The notes below the pieces were generated by a model, which worked only from the letters and a program-made list of their open reading frames with translations, searched no databases and was not told where the DNA came from. A program made the position numbers and the translations under genes. From assembly GCF_019449275.2 (NCBI RefSeq), contig NZ_JAHZQZ020000012.1:434001-498000 (forward strand): a stretch of 64,000 nucleotides of DNA, in the 5' to 3' direction. Below, piece after piece: positions 9,367 through 18,031 of this stretch; the first letter of the stretch is position 1; the number at the start of each line of letters is the position of its first letter. This stretch comes from Microbacterium sp. HD4P20. GTDB lineage: Bacteria > Actinomycetota > Actinomycetes > Actinomycetales > Microbacteriaceae.

Positions 9367-10605
9367 TCAGTGCGGCGCGCTGCCGGCGAGCTCTCGCTCC
9401 GACACGGCGGCTGCGCTCGCGCTGTCGCCTGTCACGTCGCCCAGGCGCCGACGGAAGTCCGGCGGGATCCACAGATCCTCGCGCCGCAGCTCGTGCACGC
9501 TCGATCGCCCCAGCCCGTAGAGCGCCGAGTCCAGGCCGGAGCGGAGGATGTCCAGGACGTTCTCGACGCCCGCCTGCCCGTTGGCTGCGAGCCCCCACAG
9601 GTAGGCGCGCCCGATCAGCACCGCCTTCGCGCCCAGCGCGAGTGCTTTCGCGACGTCGCCGCCACGACGGATGCCGCCGTCCAGCAGCACCTCGACCTGC
9701 GAGCCCACGGCGTCCACGATGTCGGGAAGCAGCCGGATCGACGCCGGCGTCGAATCGAGGTTGTTGCCCCCGTGGTTCGAGACCGAGATCGCGCTCATGC
9801 CGACGTCCACCGCGCGCCGTGCGTCGTCCAGCCGGGTGATGCCCTTGAGCATCATCGGACCGGCCCACTGCGCCCGCAGCCATGCCAGGTCATCCCAGGT
9901 CGGCGGGGGAGTGCCCATCCACTCGCCGTACGCGCCGAAGAAGGTCGGCGCGGGCTCGTCGCCGACGACGAGGTTCGGCGCGGAGAGGTCGGGGATGCCC
10001 TGTCGCACGAAGCGGTACGCCCAGCCGGGCCGGGTGATCGCCGCCGGCACGTACTCCACCATCGTCTTCAGTGTGATGCGCTCGGGGATCCGCGGGCTTC
10101 CCCAGTCGCGACCGTTGGAGAACGACCAGTCGAGCGTCACGATGATCGCTCGCGCGCCGGCCGCCCGTGCCCGCTCGAGCCGCGCGGCGATGGTGTCGCG
10201 GCTGCCCTGCCAGTACACCTGGTAGTGCAGTGGCGCACCGGCCGCGGCCACCTCTTCGACGGGCTTGCTCGCGAACGAGCTGAGCGACATCGCGATGCCG
10301 CGGGCGGCGGCCGCGCGTGCCACGGCGACCTCGCCGTCGGGGTGCACCGCCTGTACGCCGGTCGGGCTGATGATCACCGGGAAAGAGAGGTCGGTCCCGA
10401 GCACCGTCGTCGACAGATCGCGCTCGGCGGGCAGATCGGCCACGTGCGGCGACATCCCGAGCTCGCTGAAGGCGGCCATGTTGTCGGCGTAGGTGACGCC
10501 CTTCTCGGATCCCGCGAGCAATGCGCCGTAGACCGACGCCGGCAGTCGCCTCTTCGCTCGCCGCTGGGCCTCTGCCACGGTCTCGAACCAGGCGTTCCTG
10601 GCCAT
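9367..10605 (-). CDS. mftD: mycofactocin biosynthesis FMN-dependent dehydrogenase MftD
   Basis: 412 residues, ATG at 10605, one nucleotide after the mftC stop. The FMN-dependent alpha-hydroxy-acid dehydrogenase fold is clear: FPVIISPTGVQAVHPDGE, the AMSLSSFAS strand, catalytic SNHGGNNLD, then LLDGGIRRGGDVAKALALGA for FMN phosphate binding. The close linkage to mftA, mftB and mftC makes it MftD, which oxidatively deaminates the MftC product to make the redox-active dicarbonyl of premycofactocin. A plain lactate dehydrogenase is the alternative, but the context argues against it. Confidence 0.92.
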   Translation of the reverse strand: MARNAWFETVAEAQRRAKRRLPASVYGALLAGSEKGVTYADNMAAFSELGMSPHVADLPAERDLSTTVLGTDLSFPVIISPTGVQAVHPDGEVAVARAAAARGIAMSLSSFASKPVEEVAAAGAPLHYQVYWQGSRDTIAARLERARAAGARAIIVTLDWSFSNGRDWGSPRIPERITLKTMVEYVPAAITRPGWAYRFVRQGIPDLSAPNLVVGDEPAPTFFGAYGEWMGTPPPTWDDLAWLRAQWAGPMMLKGITRLDDARRAVDVGMSAISVSNHGGNNLDSTPASIRLLPDIVDAVGSQVEVLLDGGIRRGGDVAKALALGAKAVLIGRAYLWGLAANGQAGVENVLDILRSGLDSALYGLGRSSVHELRREDLWIPPDFRRRLGDVTGDSASAAAVSERELAGSAPH

Positions 10606-10606
10606 G

Positions 10607-11902
10607 TCAGCCCCGCTCTCGTCTTGCGAAGCCCGCGACCGGACTCGTGTTGCACGCCGACACCGGCGGTGCGGCCGGACGGGTGCGCTCGAGGGTGAGC
10701 GGCACGGCACGCGAACCGGTCGCGCGCACGCCGGTGTTGCGCGGACGAGGTGGTGAGGTGCGGTGCGAGCGGTCCACGCTCGGCTTGGGCCGCGCGTGCT
10801 CGGCCTGCGCCAGCGCATCCTCCCCGAAGCCGCGCACGCACTCCGGGTCGGGTCCGTCCAGAGGCAGGCCCGTGAAGAACTTGGCCGCCATGCACCCGCC
10901 TTTGCACGTGTCGAAGAACTGGCAGCTCGAGCACGCTCCGCCCGACTGGGGTGCGCGCAGCCGTGCGAACAGCTCGGACTCGCGCCAGACCTCGCCGAAG
11001 CCGCCCGTGCGGATCGAGCCCGCAAGGAACTCCTCGTGAATCGCGAACGGGCAGGCGTAGACATCCCCGATCGGGTCGATGAGGCACACCACGCGTCCCG
11101 CGCCGCACAGGTTCAGGCCCGGCAGCGTTTCGCCCAGCGCCGAGAGGTGGAAGAAGGAGTCGCCGGTGAGGACGTTCTCGCCATGGCGCAGCAGCCAGTC
11201 GTACAGTTCGCGCTGCTGATCCTGGGTGGGGTGCAGTTCGTTCCACACGTCGGCCCCGCGGCCGGCCGGCCGCAGTCGCGTCAGGCGCAGCTGCGCGCCG
11301 AATCGGTCGGCGATCTGTTTGAATTCGTCGAGCTGCGGGATGTTGGTGCGCGTGCATACGACCGACAGCTTGAGGCGTGTCATCCCCGCCGACGACAGCC
11401 GCTCGAGCGCGCGCATCGCGAGATCGAACGATCCCGGTCCGCGGATCGCGTCGTTCACCTCCGCCGTCGCGCCGTCGAGCGAGATCTGGATGTCGACGTA
11501 GTCGTTCAGGGCGAGCCTGGCCGCGATCTCTTCGGTGATGCGCACGCCGTTCGTCGAGAACTTGACCCCGACGTCGTGGCTCGTGGCGTAGTCGACGATC
11601 TCCCAGAAGTCCGAGCGGACCGTCGGCTCGCCGCCACCGATGTTGACGTAGAAAACCTTCATGCGCTGGAGCTCGTCGATGACGGCTTTGCACTCGTCGG
11701 TGGTCAGTTCGCGCGGATCGCGCCTGCCCGAGGCGGAGAGGCAGTGCACGCACGACAGGTTGCACGCATAGGTCAGCTCCCAGGTGAGGCAGATCGGCGA
11801 GTTCAAGCCCGTCTCGAAATGGTCGACGAGGCGTTTGGGGCGGGCCGGCGGCGTGAGGCGCCGGGGCCCCTCGGGCGTCGGCGCCGGGGCGATGAGGGTC
11901 AT
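10607..11902 (-). CDS. mftC: mycofactocin radical SAM maturase MftC
   Basis: 431 residues. The radical SAM cluster motif CxxxCxxC is C47-NLS-C51-VH-C54 within TWELTYACNLSCVHC. GGGEPT follows as the SAM-binding motif. A SPASM-type C-terminal region carries cysteine clusters (GACSSCQFFDTCKGGC and a later CVRGFGED). MftC decarboxylates and cyclises the terminal Val-Tyr of MftA. The gene overlaps mftB by 4 nt. The last ~55 residues form a basic, proline-rich tail of low complexity, longer than I recall for typical MftC. Confidence 0.94.
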   Translation of the reverse strand: MTLIAPAPTPEGPRRLTPPARPKRLVDHFETGLNSPICLTWELTYACNLSCVHCLSASGRRDPRELTTDECKAVIDELQRMKVFYVNIGGGEPTVRSDFWEIVDYATSHDVGVKFSTNGVRITEEIAARLALNDYVDIQISLDGATAEVNDAIRGPGSFDLAMRALERLSSAGMTRLKLSVVCTRTNIPQLDEFKQIADRFGAQLRLTRLRPAGRGADVWNELHPTQDQQRELYDWLLRHGENVLTGDSFFHLSALGETLPGLNLCGAGRVVCLIDPIGDVYACPFAIHEEFLAGSIRTGGFGEVWRESELFARLRAPQSGGACSSCQFFDTCKGGCMAAKFFTGLPLDGPDPECVRGFGEDALAQAEHARPKPSVDRSHRTSPPRPRNTGVRATGSRAVPLTLERTRPAAPPVSACNTSPVAGFARRERG

Positions 11903-12171
11903 GCGGCACTCTCCACGAGCATCTCGGAAGCACGCAGAGTGTCGAGTGCGCGCAGGTAGGCGGGGAACTGGGCGTCGGGGATGCCGGCGGCAGCCAGCGC
12001 CTCGCCGACCGTCGCGTCGTCGATGCCCTCGACGACTGCCAGCAGCTGAGGTGACTTCAGAAACGACAGCTGCCGTGTGCCGAAGTGGTACAGCAGGGCG
12101 CCGAACGGCTCCGGCCGGATCGACACGCGAGGGTGCACGCGCAGCGTGCTGTGAAGCGTCAGGTCGGACAT
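11899..12171 (-). CDS. mftB: mycofactocin precursor-binding chaperone MftB
   Basis: 90 residues, start ATG at 12171. This is a small PqqD-like peptide-recognition protein: VHPRVSIRPEPFGALLYHFG followed by RQLSFLKSPQLLAVVEG, which is the MftB signature region. It binds the MftA leader and presents it to MftC. It lies 7 bp downstream of mftA and overlaps mftC by 4 nt, giving the canonical A-B-C order. Confidence 0.92.
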   Translation of the reverse strand: MSDLTLHSTLRVHPRVSIRPEPFGALLYHFGTRQLSFLKSPQLLAVVEGIDDATVGEALAAAGIPDAQFPAYLRALDTLRASEMLVESAA

Positions 12172-12178
12172 CGGCGCC

Positions 12179-12289
12179 TCAGTAGACGCCGCACATGCCG
12201 TCGATCGAGACTTCTTCGACCAGCGACTCGGACTCGATCTCGGTGGCCTCGGGGGCGACGGATGCCGTGGATGCGGTGGTGCGGTCCAT
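12179..12289 (-). CDS. mftA: mycofactocin precursor peptide MftA
   Basis: 36 residues, start ATG at 12289 with a purine-rich GAGAGGAAG ribosome site about 8 nt upstream; an in-frame upstream ATG at 12364 is less likely. The C-terminus VSIDGMCGVY is the diagnostic mycofactocin core, whose last Val-Tyr becomes the cofactor. The N-terminal part is an acidic leader (EATEIESESLVEE). Nothing else of this length ends this way, so the call is firm despite the size. Confidence 0.95.
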   Translation of the reverse strand: MDRTTASTASVAPEATEIESESLVEEVSIDGMCGVY

Positions 12290-12341
12290 CGGGTTACTTC
12301 CTCTCTGAAGCGGCGACACCGCGTCTTCGCGGCGTGGGGAG

Positions 12342-12370
12342 ATATTACTGGCATCCAGTGCCATTTAGAA
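12342..12370 (-). promoter_or_regulatory. predicted mft promoter with operator in its spacer
   Basis: Read on the minus strand, TTCTAA (12365-12370) and TAATAT (12342-12347) are separated by 17 nt, about 50 nt upstream of the mftA ATG. Within the spacer lies the inverted repeat TGGCA-N5-TGCCA (12349-12363), where a repressor would block RNA polymerase. MftR, a TetR-type regulator, controls mft genes in mycobacteria. No such gene is in this window, so the binding protein is unknown. Confidence 0.45.
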
Positions 12371-12389
12371 GAGTCGCGCTCGACAAGCC

Positions 12390-12680
12390 TCACTCCGCCG
12401 CGTCGAAGCGCCGCAGCCCGGGTCGCGCGTCCAGAACCTGCGCGAGTTCGGGCACAGCGCCATCCGCCGCGCGCCAATTCCGGTACGCCTGCTCGTCGTC
12501 GGCGCTGCGCCACCGTTCGTACAGCGTCCACGCGCACGGGTCGTCGCGGTCGACGAGCCAGTCGATGCGCTCCGCGCCGGGGAACGCGCGCGTCTGGTCG
12601 AGCAGCGGCCCGAACAGCTCGCGAGCGCGGTCGACGCGGTGCGCGGCGATGTGGAAGTCGACGATGGCGATGAGGTGCAT
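12390..12680 (-). CDS. putative quinol monooxygenase-like (ABM) protein
   Basis: 96 residues, start at 12680 with GGAGA upstream. This is a dimeric alpha/beta barrel of the antibiotic biosynthesis monooxygenase type: HLIAIVDFHIAAHRVD, then CAWTLYERWRSADDEQAY with the WTLYERW strand that defines the family. Members either oxidise small quinols without cofactor or degrade signalling molecules; many have no known substrate. It lies upstream of the mft promoter on the same strand and is divergent from the iclR gene. Confidence 0.75.
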   Translation of the reverse strand: MHLIAIVDFHIAAHRVDRARELFGPLLDQTRAFPGAERIDWLVDRDDPCAWTLYERWRSADDEQAYRNWRAADGAVPELAQVLDARPGLRRFDAAE

Positions 12681-12759
12681 GGGTTCTCCGAGCGATCGGT
12701 GCGGCGCGCTGCGTGGATCGCGGCCACGCTATCGAGAGGGCATGACCGACGGCGGCCCA

Positions 12760-12774
12760 TTCCGTGGGGCGGAA
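12760..12774. promoter_or_regulatory. predicted IclR operator, upstream copy
   Basis: TTCCG-TGGGG-CGGAA is a 15-bp inverted repeat in the 190-bp divergent gap before the iclR gene. Its near twin lies at 13696-13710, ahead of the ligase gene. Inverted TTCC/GGAA half sites fit IclR-family operators. No other structure is evident in the gap. Confidence 0.5.
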
Positions 12775-12870
12775 GTCTTTGTCGCTGCCGATCGGCGCGC
12801 GTTATCGTCGCTCACGTACGGTTCCGGCCGGCGCGACGGTGCGCCGGCGCGCGGGAGAGGCTCGGGGTGC

Positions 12871-13656
12871 ATGACGGAGACGGCCACGGGTGATGCCTCC
12901 CGCGACGGGCGGCTCACCGCCGCCGGGCGGGTGCTGGCGGTCCTGGAGGTCTTCCGCACCAGGCCGTCCCCGCTGCGCATGGCCGAGATCAGCCGGCATG
13001 CCGGGCTGAGCACGACCACCACCCACCGCCTGATCCACGAGCTGCTGGACTGGGGTGCGGTCGAGGTCGCCGAGACGGGCGGGTATCAGCTGAGTACCAA
13101 GGTGCTCGAACTCGCGGCCGCGTCGGGCGACGCCCTCCGCCTGCGCGAGCGCGCGCTGCCGGCGCTCCTGCGCCTGCACCGCATGCTTCGCGTTCTCGTC
13201 GTGCACCTGTCGATCCGTGACGGCTTCGACACCGTCTACGTCGAGTCGCTGCGCAGTGCGCACGGCGGAGTGAGCACCAACCGCATCGGCGGACGGATGC
13301 CACTGCACCTGACCGCGACCGGACGCGTCCTGCTCGCCTACGCTGACGACGACGTCCAGGCGGGTTTCCTCGCGCAGCCGCTCGAGGCGCGCACGCGTTT
13401 CACCACGACTGACCCCGACGAGCTGCGACGCGGATTCGCGGGCATCCGCGAACAGCAGGCAGCCATGACCGCCCGGCAGGTGACCGAGAACACCGGCGCG
13501 GTCGCCGCCCCGGTGTTCGACCACCAGGAGCGTGTCGTCGCGGCGGTGGGCATCGTGCTGAATCTGAAGGACCATCACCTCGAGGACTATCTCGAGCTGG
13601 TGCGCGCTGCCGCGTCACAGGTCACCGGTTCGCTCGCGCCTCCGGCATCCGACTGA
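12871..13656 (+). CDS. IclR-family transcriptional regulator
   Basis: 261 residues, ATG 12871. The N-terminal winged helix-turn-helix spans roughly residues 12-70 (AGRVLAVLEVFRTRPSPL, HAGLSTTTTHRLIHEL). The C-terminal IclR effector domain has DTVYVESLRS, GRMPLHLTATGRVLLAY and the late AAPVFDHQERVVAAVGIV. It most likely controls itself and the ligase/aldehyde dehydrogenase genes that follow, because matching inverted repeats flank it. The effector is probably the acid handled by the ligase; this is inference. Confidence 0.9.
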   Translation: MTETATGDASRDGRLTAAGRVLAVLEVFRTRPSPLRMAEISRHAGLSTTTTHRLIHELLDWGAVEVAETGGYQLSTKVLELAAASGDALRLRERALPALLRLHRMLRVLVVHLSIRDGFDTVYVESLRSAHGGVSTNRIGGRMPLHLTATGRVLLAYADDDVQAGFLAQPLEARTRFTTTDPDELRRGFAGIREQQAAMTARQVTENTGAVAAPVFDHQERVVAAVGIVLNLKDHHLEDYLELVRAAASQVTGSLAPPASD

Positions 13657-13695
13657 AAGGCGCTCGCAGTGCGGCGAAGGCGATCCGAACCACCG

Positions 13696-13710
13696 TTCCA
13701 TGGTGCGGAA
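13696..13710. promoter_or_regulatory. predicted IclR operator, downstream copy
   Basis: TTCCA-TGGTG-CGGAA has the same 15-bp layout as the site at 12760-12774 (12 of 15 bases identical). It lies 96 bp before the ligase ATG, in the promoter region of the ligase/aldehyde dehydrogenase pair. Confidence 0.5.
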
Positions 13711-13805
13711 GTGGGGCCCCCGCGCGCCGCGCGTCCGCGGATAGTGGGGATGCGCGGCGCTGGCTTCGGCGTCGTGCGCCGCTCGCTCGAGGAGGTTCCC
13801 CACCG

Positions 13806-15164
13806 ATGACGACTCCCACCGTCGCCCCCGCAGAGGTGCTGTTCGACCCCGCGGTCGACACGCTGCCGTGGGATCGGCTCCAGCAGGCGCAGCTGGACGC
13901 GTTCACCGATCTGTTGGCTCGCCTGCGGACTCACGACGTCTGGCGCGCGCGTCTGCGCGACGCGCCGGCGTCCGTCAGCGCACTGACGGACCTCTCCGAC
14001 GTGCGGATGACCACGAAGGAGGACCTGCGCGCAGCCCAGGCCGAGCAGAGGCCGGGCCGGCCACTCGGCGATTTTCAGTTGGTCGAGACCGACCGGCTGA
14101 TCCAGTTCACGAGCTCGTCGGGCACGACCGGCACTCCGGTGTTCTTCGGGCTCACACCGAACGACCTCGAACGCTGGACGTCGCGCATCGCGAACGCGTA
14201 TCGAACCGCCGGCGTCGCGGCGGGTTCGCGTGTCGCGCACACGACGGGGATGGCGATCGTCGCGGGGGGCATGCCGTACGCCGACGGCATCCGCGGTGCC
14301 GGCGGTGCTCTGGCGTGGATCGGCGGCCAGACCAGTTCGCGCATGGCGCTGTCGCTGGAGCGGCTGCAGCTGAACGTCCTCGTCGGCACGGCGTCGTTCG
14401 TGACCCACTTCGCCCGGCGCTGCGAGGACGAGCTCGGACGCCCGGCGACCGAGCTGTCGGTCCGCACGATCATCGCGGGCGGCGAACCCGGTGCCGGGGT
14501 CCCCCACATCCGCCAGGGCATGCTGGACGCGTGGGGCGCCACGCGGGTGAGCGAGCTCATGGGCCTGGGCGACGTTCTTCCGGCCATGTGGGCCGAGTGC
14601 CATGTCGGCCAGGGGATGCACTTCACCGCGGCGCCCGACGTCCTCGTCGAGCTCGTCGATCCTGAGACGCTCGTCCACGTACCGTGGGAGCCCGGCGCGA
14701 CGGGCGAGGCGGTCTACACGACACTCTCGCGCGAGGCGTCCGCCGTCGTGCGATTCCGCTCGCGCGACCAGCTGACCGTCACGGCCGTCGAGTGCGCGTG
14801 CGGACGCACATCGCCGACGGTGCGGTGCGTGGGCCGCACCGACGACATGCTCATCTACAAGGCCATGAACGTCTACCCGACGGCCATCAGAGACGTCGTG
14901 CTGGACGTCGCGTCCGAGCACCTCTCCGGCGCCATGCGCATCCGCAAGGAGCGGGCGGATCAGGTGCGCTTCGACGCGCCGATCCCGGTGCAGGTCGAGT
15001 TGCGCGAAGACGCCGACGCGGTGCGCGCGGCCGAGACCCTCGCCGCCGCCGAAGAGGCCGTCCGTCAGCTGCTGCGGGTCCGCGTCGCGATCGAGCACGT
15101 GCCGATCGGCGTGATCCCGGTGGGGGAGTACAAGAACGCCCTGACCTACGTCGACGGGGAGTGA
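13806..15164 (+). CDS. phenylacetate-CoA ligase-like AMP-forming acyl ligase
   Basis: 452 residues; GAGGAGG lies about 10 nt before the ATG. The adenylate motif is FTSSSGTTGTPVFFGLT, followed by IIAGGEPGAG, an E-L-MGLGD segment and the hinge region GRTDDMLIYKAMNVYPTAI, which is the PaaK/DitJ pattern. It would activate an aryl or cyclic acid to its CoA thioester. Followed by an aldehyde dehydrogenase 38 nt downstream, the pair could convert an aldehyde to an acid and then to acyl-CoA. Confidence 0.85.
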   Translation: MTTPTVAPAEVLFDPAVDTLPWDRLQQAQLDAFTDLLARLRTHDVWRARLRDAPASVSALTDLSDVRMTTKEDLRAAQAEQRPGRPLGDFQLVETDRLIQFTSSSGTTGTPVFFGLTPNDLERWTSRIANAYRTAGVAAGSRVAHTTGMAIVAGGMPYADGIRGAGGALAWIGGQTSSRMALSLERLQLNVLVGTASFVTHFARRCEDELGRPATELSVRTIIAGGEPGAGVPHIRQGMLDAWGATRVSELMGLGDVLPAMWAECHVGQGMHFTAAPDVLVELVDPETLVHVPWEPGATGEAVYTTLSREASAVVRFRSRDQLTVTAVECACGRTSPTVRCVGRTDDMLIYKAMNVYPTAIRDVVLDVASEHLSGAMRIRKERADQVRFDAPIPVQVELREDADAVRAAETLAAAEEAVRQLLRVRVAIEHVPIGVIPVGEYKNALTYVDGE

Positions 15165-15202
15165 CGACCTGTGCGCGCCGGTCGTCGGATGAGGAGGATG
15201 CC

Positions 15203-16657
15203 ATGAGCTCATCGATCGCCGCTGACGTGCGTGCGGACTCGATCTACGTCGGCGGCGAGTGGATTCCGTCCACCGCCGCGGATCGGCTAGACGTGCGGAA
15301 CCCCTTCGACCTCAGTCTCGTCGGCAGCGTCCCTGACGGGTCGGCGGCCGACATCGACGCCGCGGTGCGGGCCGCACGCGCGGCGTTCGACCACGGGCCG
15401 TGGCCGCGCCTGAGCCCCGCCGAGCGAGCGACGTGGCTGGAGCTGCTCGCCGACGAGCTCGAGAGACGAGGCGCCGAGACGGCGGCGACGGTCACCGCCC
15501 AGAACGGTCAGCCGATCGGGATGTCCCGTGTGCTGAGCGGGATGGTGCCCGCGACCCACCTGCGTTACTACGCCGATCAGGTGCGCCGGTTCGAGGCGGA
15601 AGAGATTCGCGAGAACGTCTCGTTCCCCGGCAGCACGGTCGTGCGGCACGAACCGGTGGGCGTGTGCGGGCTCATCGTGCCGTGGAACTACCCGCAGTCG
15701 CTGCTCTCGGCGAAGCTCGCCCCCGCCCTGGCGGTCGGCTGCACCGTCGTTGTGAAGCCCGCCGGTGAGACCCCGCTGGATGCACGGGCCGTGGCCGATG
15801 CGGCCGACGCCATCGGCATGCCGCCGGGCGTCATCAACATCGTGACGGGCGGGCGCGACACGGGTCGTGCCCTCGTCGAGCAACCGGGCGTCGACAAGAT
15901 CGCCTTCACCGGGTCGACCGCCGCCGGCAGGGCGATCGCCGCCCGCTGCGGCGAACGGCTCATCCCCGTCACGCTCGAGCTGGGCGGCAAATCGGCGGCG
16001 GTCGTGCTCGACGACGCCGATGCCGCGCACACCCTCGCACAGCTGCAGAGCCTGTCGTTCATGAACAGCGGCCAGACGTGCTTCCTCCTCTCACGCGTGC
16101 TCGTGCCCCGCGCTCGGCTGGCGGAGTTCACCGAGGGCCTCGCGGAGGTCGCGCGCGGACTCGTGCTGGGCAACCCGCTCGATGAGGCCACGCAGCAGGG
16201 ACCGCTGGTCTCGGAGCGGATCCGCTCGCGCGTGCGCTCACTCGTCGACGCGGGAGCGGCCGCAGGTGCCCGGATCGTGACCGGCGGGCGCGATGCGCCC
16301 GGCCTCGAGGGCTACTTCTACGAGCCGACGGTCGTCACAGGCGTCGACCCGCGCGACCCGCTCGCGCAGGAGGAGGTCTTCGGGCCTGTCGTGACCGTCT
16401 CGGGTTACGACTCCGACCAGGAGGCGGTCGATCTGGCCAACGACACCGTCTATGGCCTGGGCGGCGCCGTGTTCAGCGGCGACGACGAGCGGGCGCTCGC
16501 GATCGCGCGGCGGATCGAGACCGGGACGATCGGCATCAATGGCTACCGGCCCGACATCGGCTCGCCTTTCGGCGGCTATCGGGCGTCCGGGCTCGGCAGG
16601 GAGCACGGCCCCGAGGCGCTCACGAACTACGTGAAGATCAAGGCCGTCTACCGCTGA
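15203..16657 (+). CDS. NAD-dependent aldehyde dehydrogenase
   Basis: 484 residues, ATG 15203 with GAGGAGG upstream. Catalytic C293 (MNSGQTCFLLSR) and general base E259 (TLELGGKSAAVV) are present. N162 lies in PWNYP, the cofactor loop is AFTGSTAAGRAI, and the C-terminus has SPFGGYRASGLGREHG. It oxidises an aldehyde to the acid, probably the substrate of the ligase encoded just upstream. Aldehyde dehydrogenases are commonly linked to mycofactocin loci, which fits the mft genes 3 kb away, but this one is not diagnostic. It ends 7 bp from the convergent aminotransferase. Confidence 0.9.
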   Translation: MSSSIAADVRADSIYVGGEWIPSTAADRLDVRNPFDLSLVGSVPDGSAADIDAAVRAARAAFDHGPWPRLSPAERATWLELLADELERRGAETAATVTAQNGQPIGMSRVLSGMVPATHLRYYADQVRRFEAEEIRENVSFPGSTVVRHEPVGVCGLIVPWNYPQSLLSAKLAPALAVGCTVVVKPAGETPLDARAVADAADAIGMPPGVINIVTGGRDTGRALVEQPGVDKIAFTGSTAAGRAIAARCGERLIPVTLELGGKSAAVVLDDADAAHTLAQLQSLSFMNSGQTCFLLSRVLVPRARLAEFTEGLAEVARGLVLGNPLDEATQQGPLVSERIRSRVRSLVDAGAAAGARIVTGGRDAPGLEGYFYEPTVVTGVDPRDPLAQEEVFGPVVTVSGYDSDQEAVDLANDTVYGLGGAVFSGDDERALAIARRIETGTIGINGYRPDIGSPFGGYRASGLGREHGPEALTNYVKIKAVYR

Positions 16658-16664
16658 CGGGCCG

Positions 16665-17864
16665 TCAGGAGAACAGGCGCTGCAGGCGCTGGACGCCCTC
16701 GAGCAGGGCGTCGTCGCCGAGGGCGTAAGACAGGCGCAGATAACCCGACGGGCCGAAAGCCTCGCCGGGCACGACGGCCACCTCGGCCTTCTCGAGGATG
16801 AGGTCGGCGAGCTCGAGCGACGTCGTCGGCGTGACCCCCGCCCATTCCCTGCCGAGCAGGCCCCGCACGTCGGGGTAGGCGTAGAACGCGCCGAGCGGGG
16901 TCGGCACGGCGACGCCGTCGATCTTCGCCAGTTCGTCCACGATCACGCGGCGACGGCGGTCGAAGGCCTGCCGCATCTGTTGGACCTCATCCTGCGGGCC
17001 GGTGAGGGCGGCCACCGCCGCGCGCTGTGCGATGTTGTTGACGTTCGAGCACAGGTGCGACTGCAGGTTGCCGGCGATCTTGATCGCGTCCTTCGGGCCG
17101 ACCATCCAGCCCAGGCGCCACCCGGTCATGGCGTAGGTCTTCGCGACGCCGTTCACGAGGATGGTCTGGGCCGCGGCATCCGGCACCGCCTCCACGATCG
17201 AGACGGCACGCGTGCCCTCGTAGACGAGGTTCTGGTAGATCTCGTCCGAAATGATCCAGATGCCGTGCGCGAGCGCCCACTCGCCGATCGCGCGCGTCTC
17301 TTCAGCGGTGTACACCGAGCCGGTGGGGTTCGACGGCGACACGAACACGAGCGCGGTCGTCTTGTCGGTGCGCGCCGCCTCGAGCTGGTCGACGGTCACC
17401 TTGTAGTCCTGGTCGGCCCCGGCGAACACCTCGACGGGGATGCCGTCGGCCAGCGCGATCGCCTCGGGATAGGTCGTCCAGTACGGCGCCGGCAGCAGCA
17501 CCTCGTCGCCCGGGTTCACGACCGTCTGAAAGGCCTGGTAGACGGCCTGCTTGCCGCCGTTGGTGACGATGATCTGCGACGGGTCGACCTCGAGGCCCGA
17601 GTCGCGGAGGGTCTTGGCCGCGATCGCCTCACGCAGCACGGGCAGGCCGGCGGCGGGCGTGTAGCGGAAGTTCGCGGGATCGCGCAGAGCCGCGGCGGCC
17701 GCATCGACGATGAACGACGGCGTCGCGAAGTCGGGCTCGCCCGCCGCATACGAGATGACGGGACGGCCGGCGGCCTGCAGGCCCTTGGCCTTGGCGTCGA
17801 CCTTCAGGGTCGCCGACTCCGCGATAGCGGACAATTTGCGAGAGAGCGGTGCGCGTTCGGTCAC
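16665..17864 (-). CDS. PLP-dependent aminotransferase (aspartate aminotransferase family)
   Basis: 399 residues from GTG 17864; upstream in-frame starts would add 25 residues not expected in the family (homologues begin with [19 protein letters not shown]). Fold-type I class I/II features: [29 protein letters not shown], the PLP lysine K242 in [16 protein letters not shown], and a late arginine in [10 protein letters not shown]. It transfers amino groups between aspartate or a related amino acid and 2-oxoglutarate. In related actinobacteria this gene is often near secE-nusG; here 20 kb intervenes. Confidence 0.9.
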   Translation of the reverse strand: MTERAPLSRKLSAIAESATLKVDAKAKGLQAAGRPVISYAAGEPDFATPSFIVDAAAAALRDPANFRYTPAAGLPVLREAIAAKTLRDSGLEVDPSQIIVTNGGKQAVYQAFQTVVNPGDEVLLPAPYWTTYPEAIALADGIPVEVFAGADQDYKVTVDQLEAARTDKTTALVFVSPSNPTGSVYTAEETRAIGEWALAHGIWIISDEIYQNLVYEGTRAVSIVEAVPDAAAQTILVNGVAKTYAMTGWRLGWMVGPKDAIKIAGNLQSHLCSNVNNIAQRAAVAALTGPQDEVQQMRQAFDRRRRVIVDELAKIDGVAVPTPLGAFYAYPDVRGLLGREWAGVTPTTSLELADLILEKAEVAVVPGEAFGPSGYLRLSYALGDDALLEGVQRLQRLFS

Positions 17865-18031
17865 GCCTTCGAGCGTAGTCCGGGTGTGTCGTGCGGCGAG
17901 CATGCCGATCCGAAGCGGGTGGTACCAGTCCGGGAGCAAGGCCGGTCCACGCCGCCCTCCACCGAATGGGGGATGCCGCCTCCTGCGGACGACGGCTGCC
18001 CGCGGCGCTTCCCGGGCAGGACGCTGGAATC

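Noticed and set aside
9367..11064. Fusion of MftD with an N-terminal domain up to 11064
   Set aside because: The extra region is the antisense or alternate frame of mftC; mftD starts at 10605, one base after the mftC stop.
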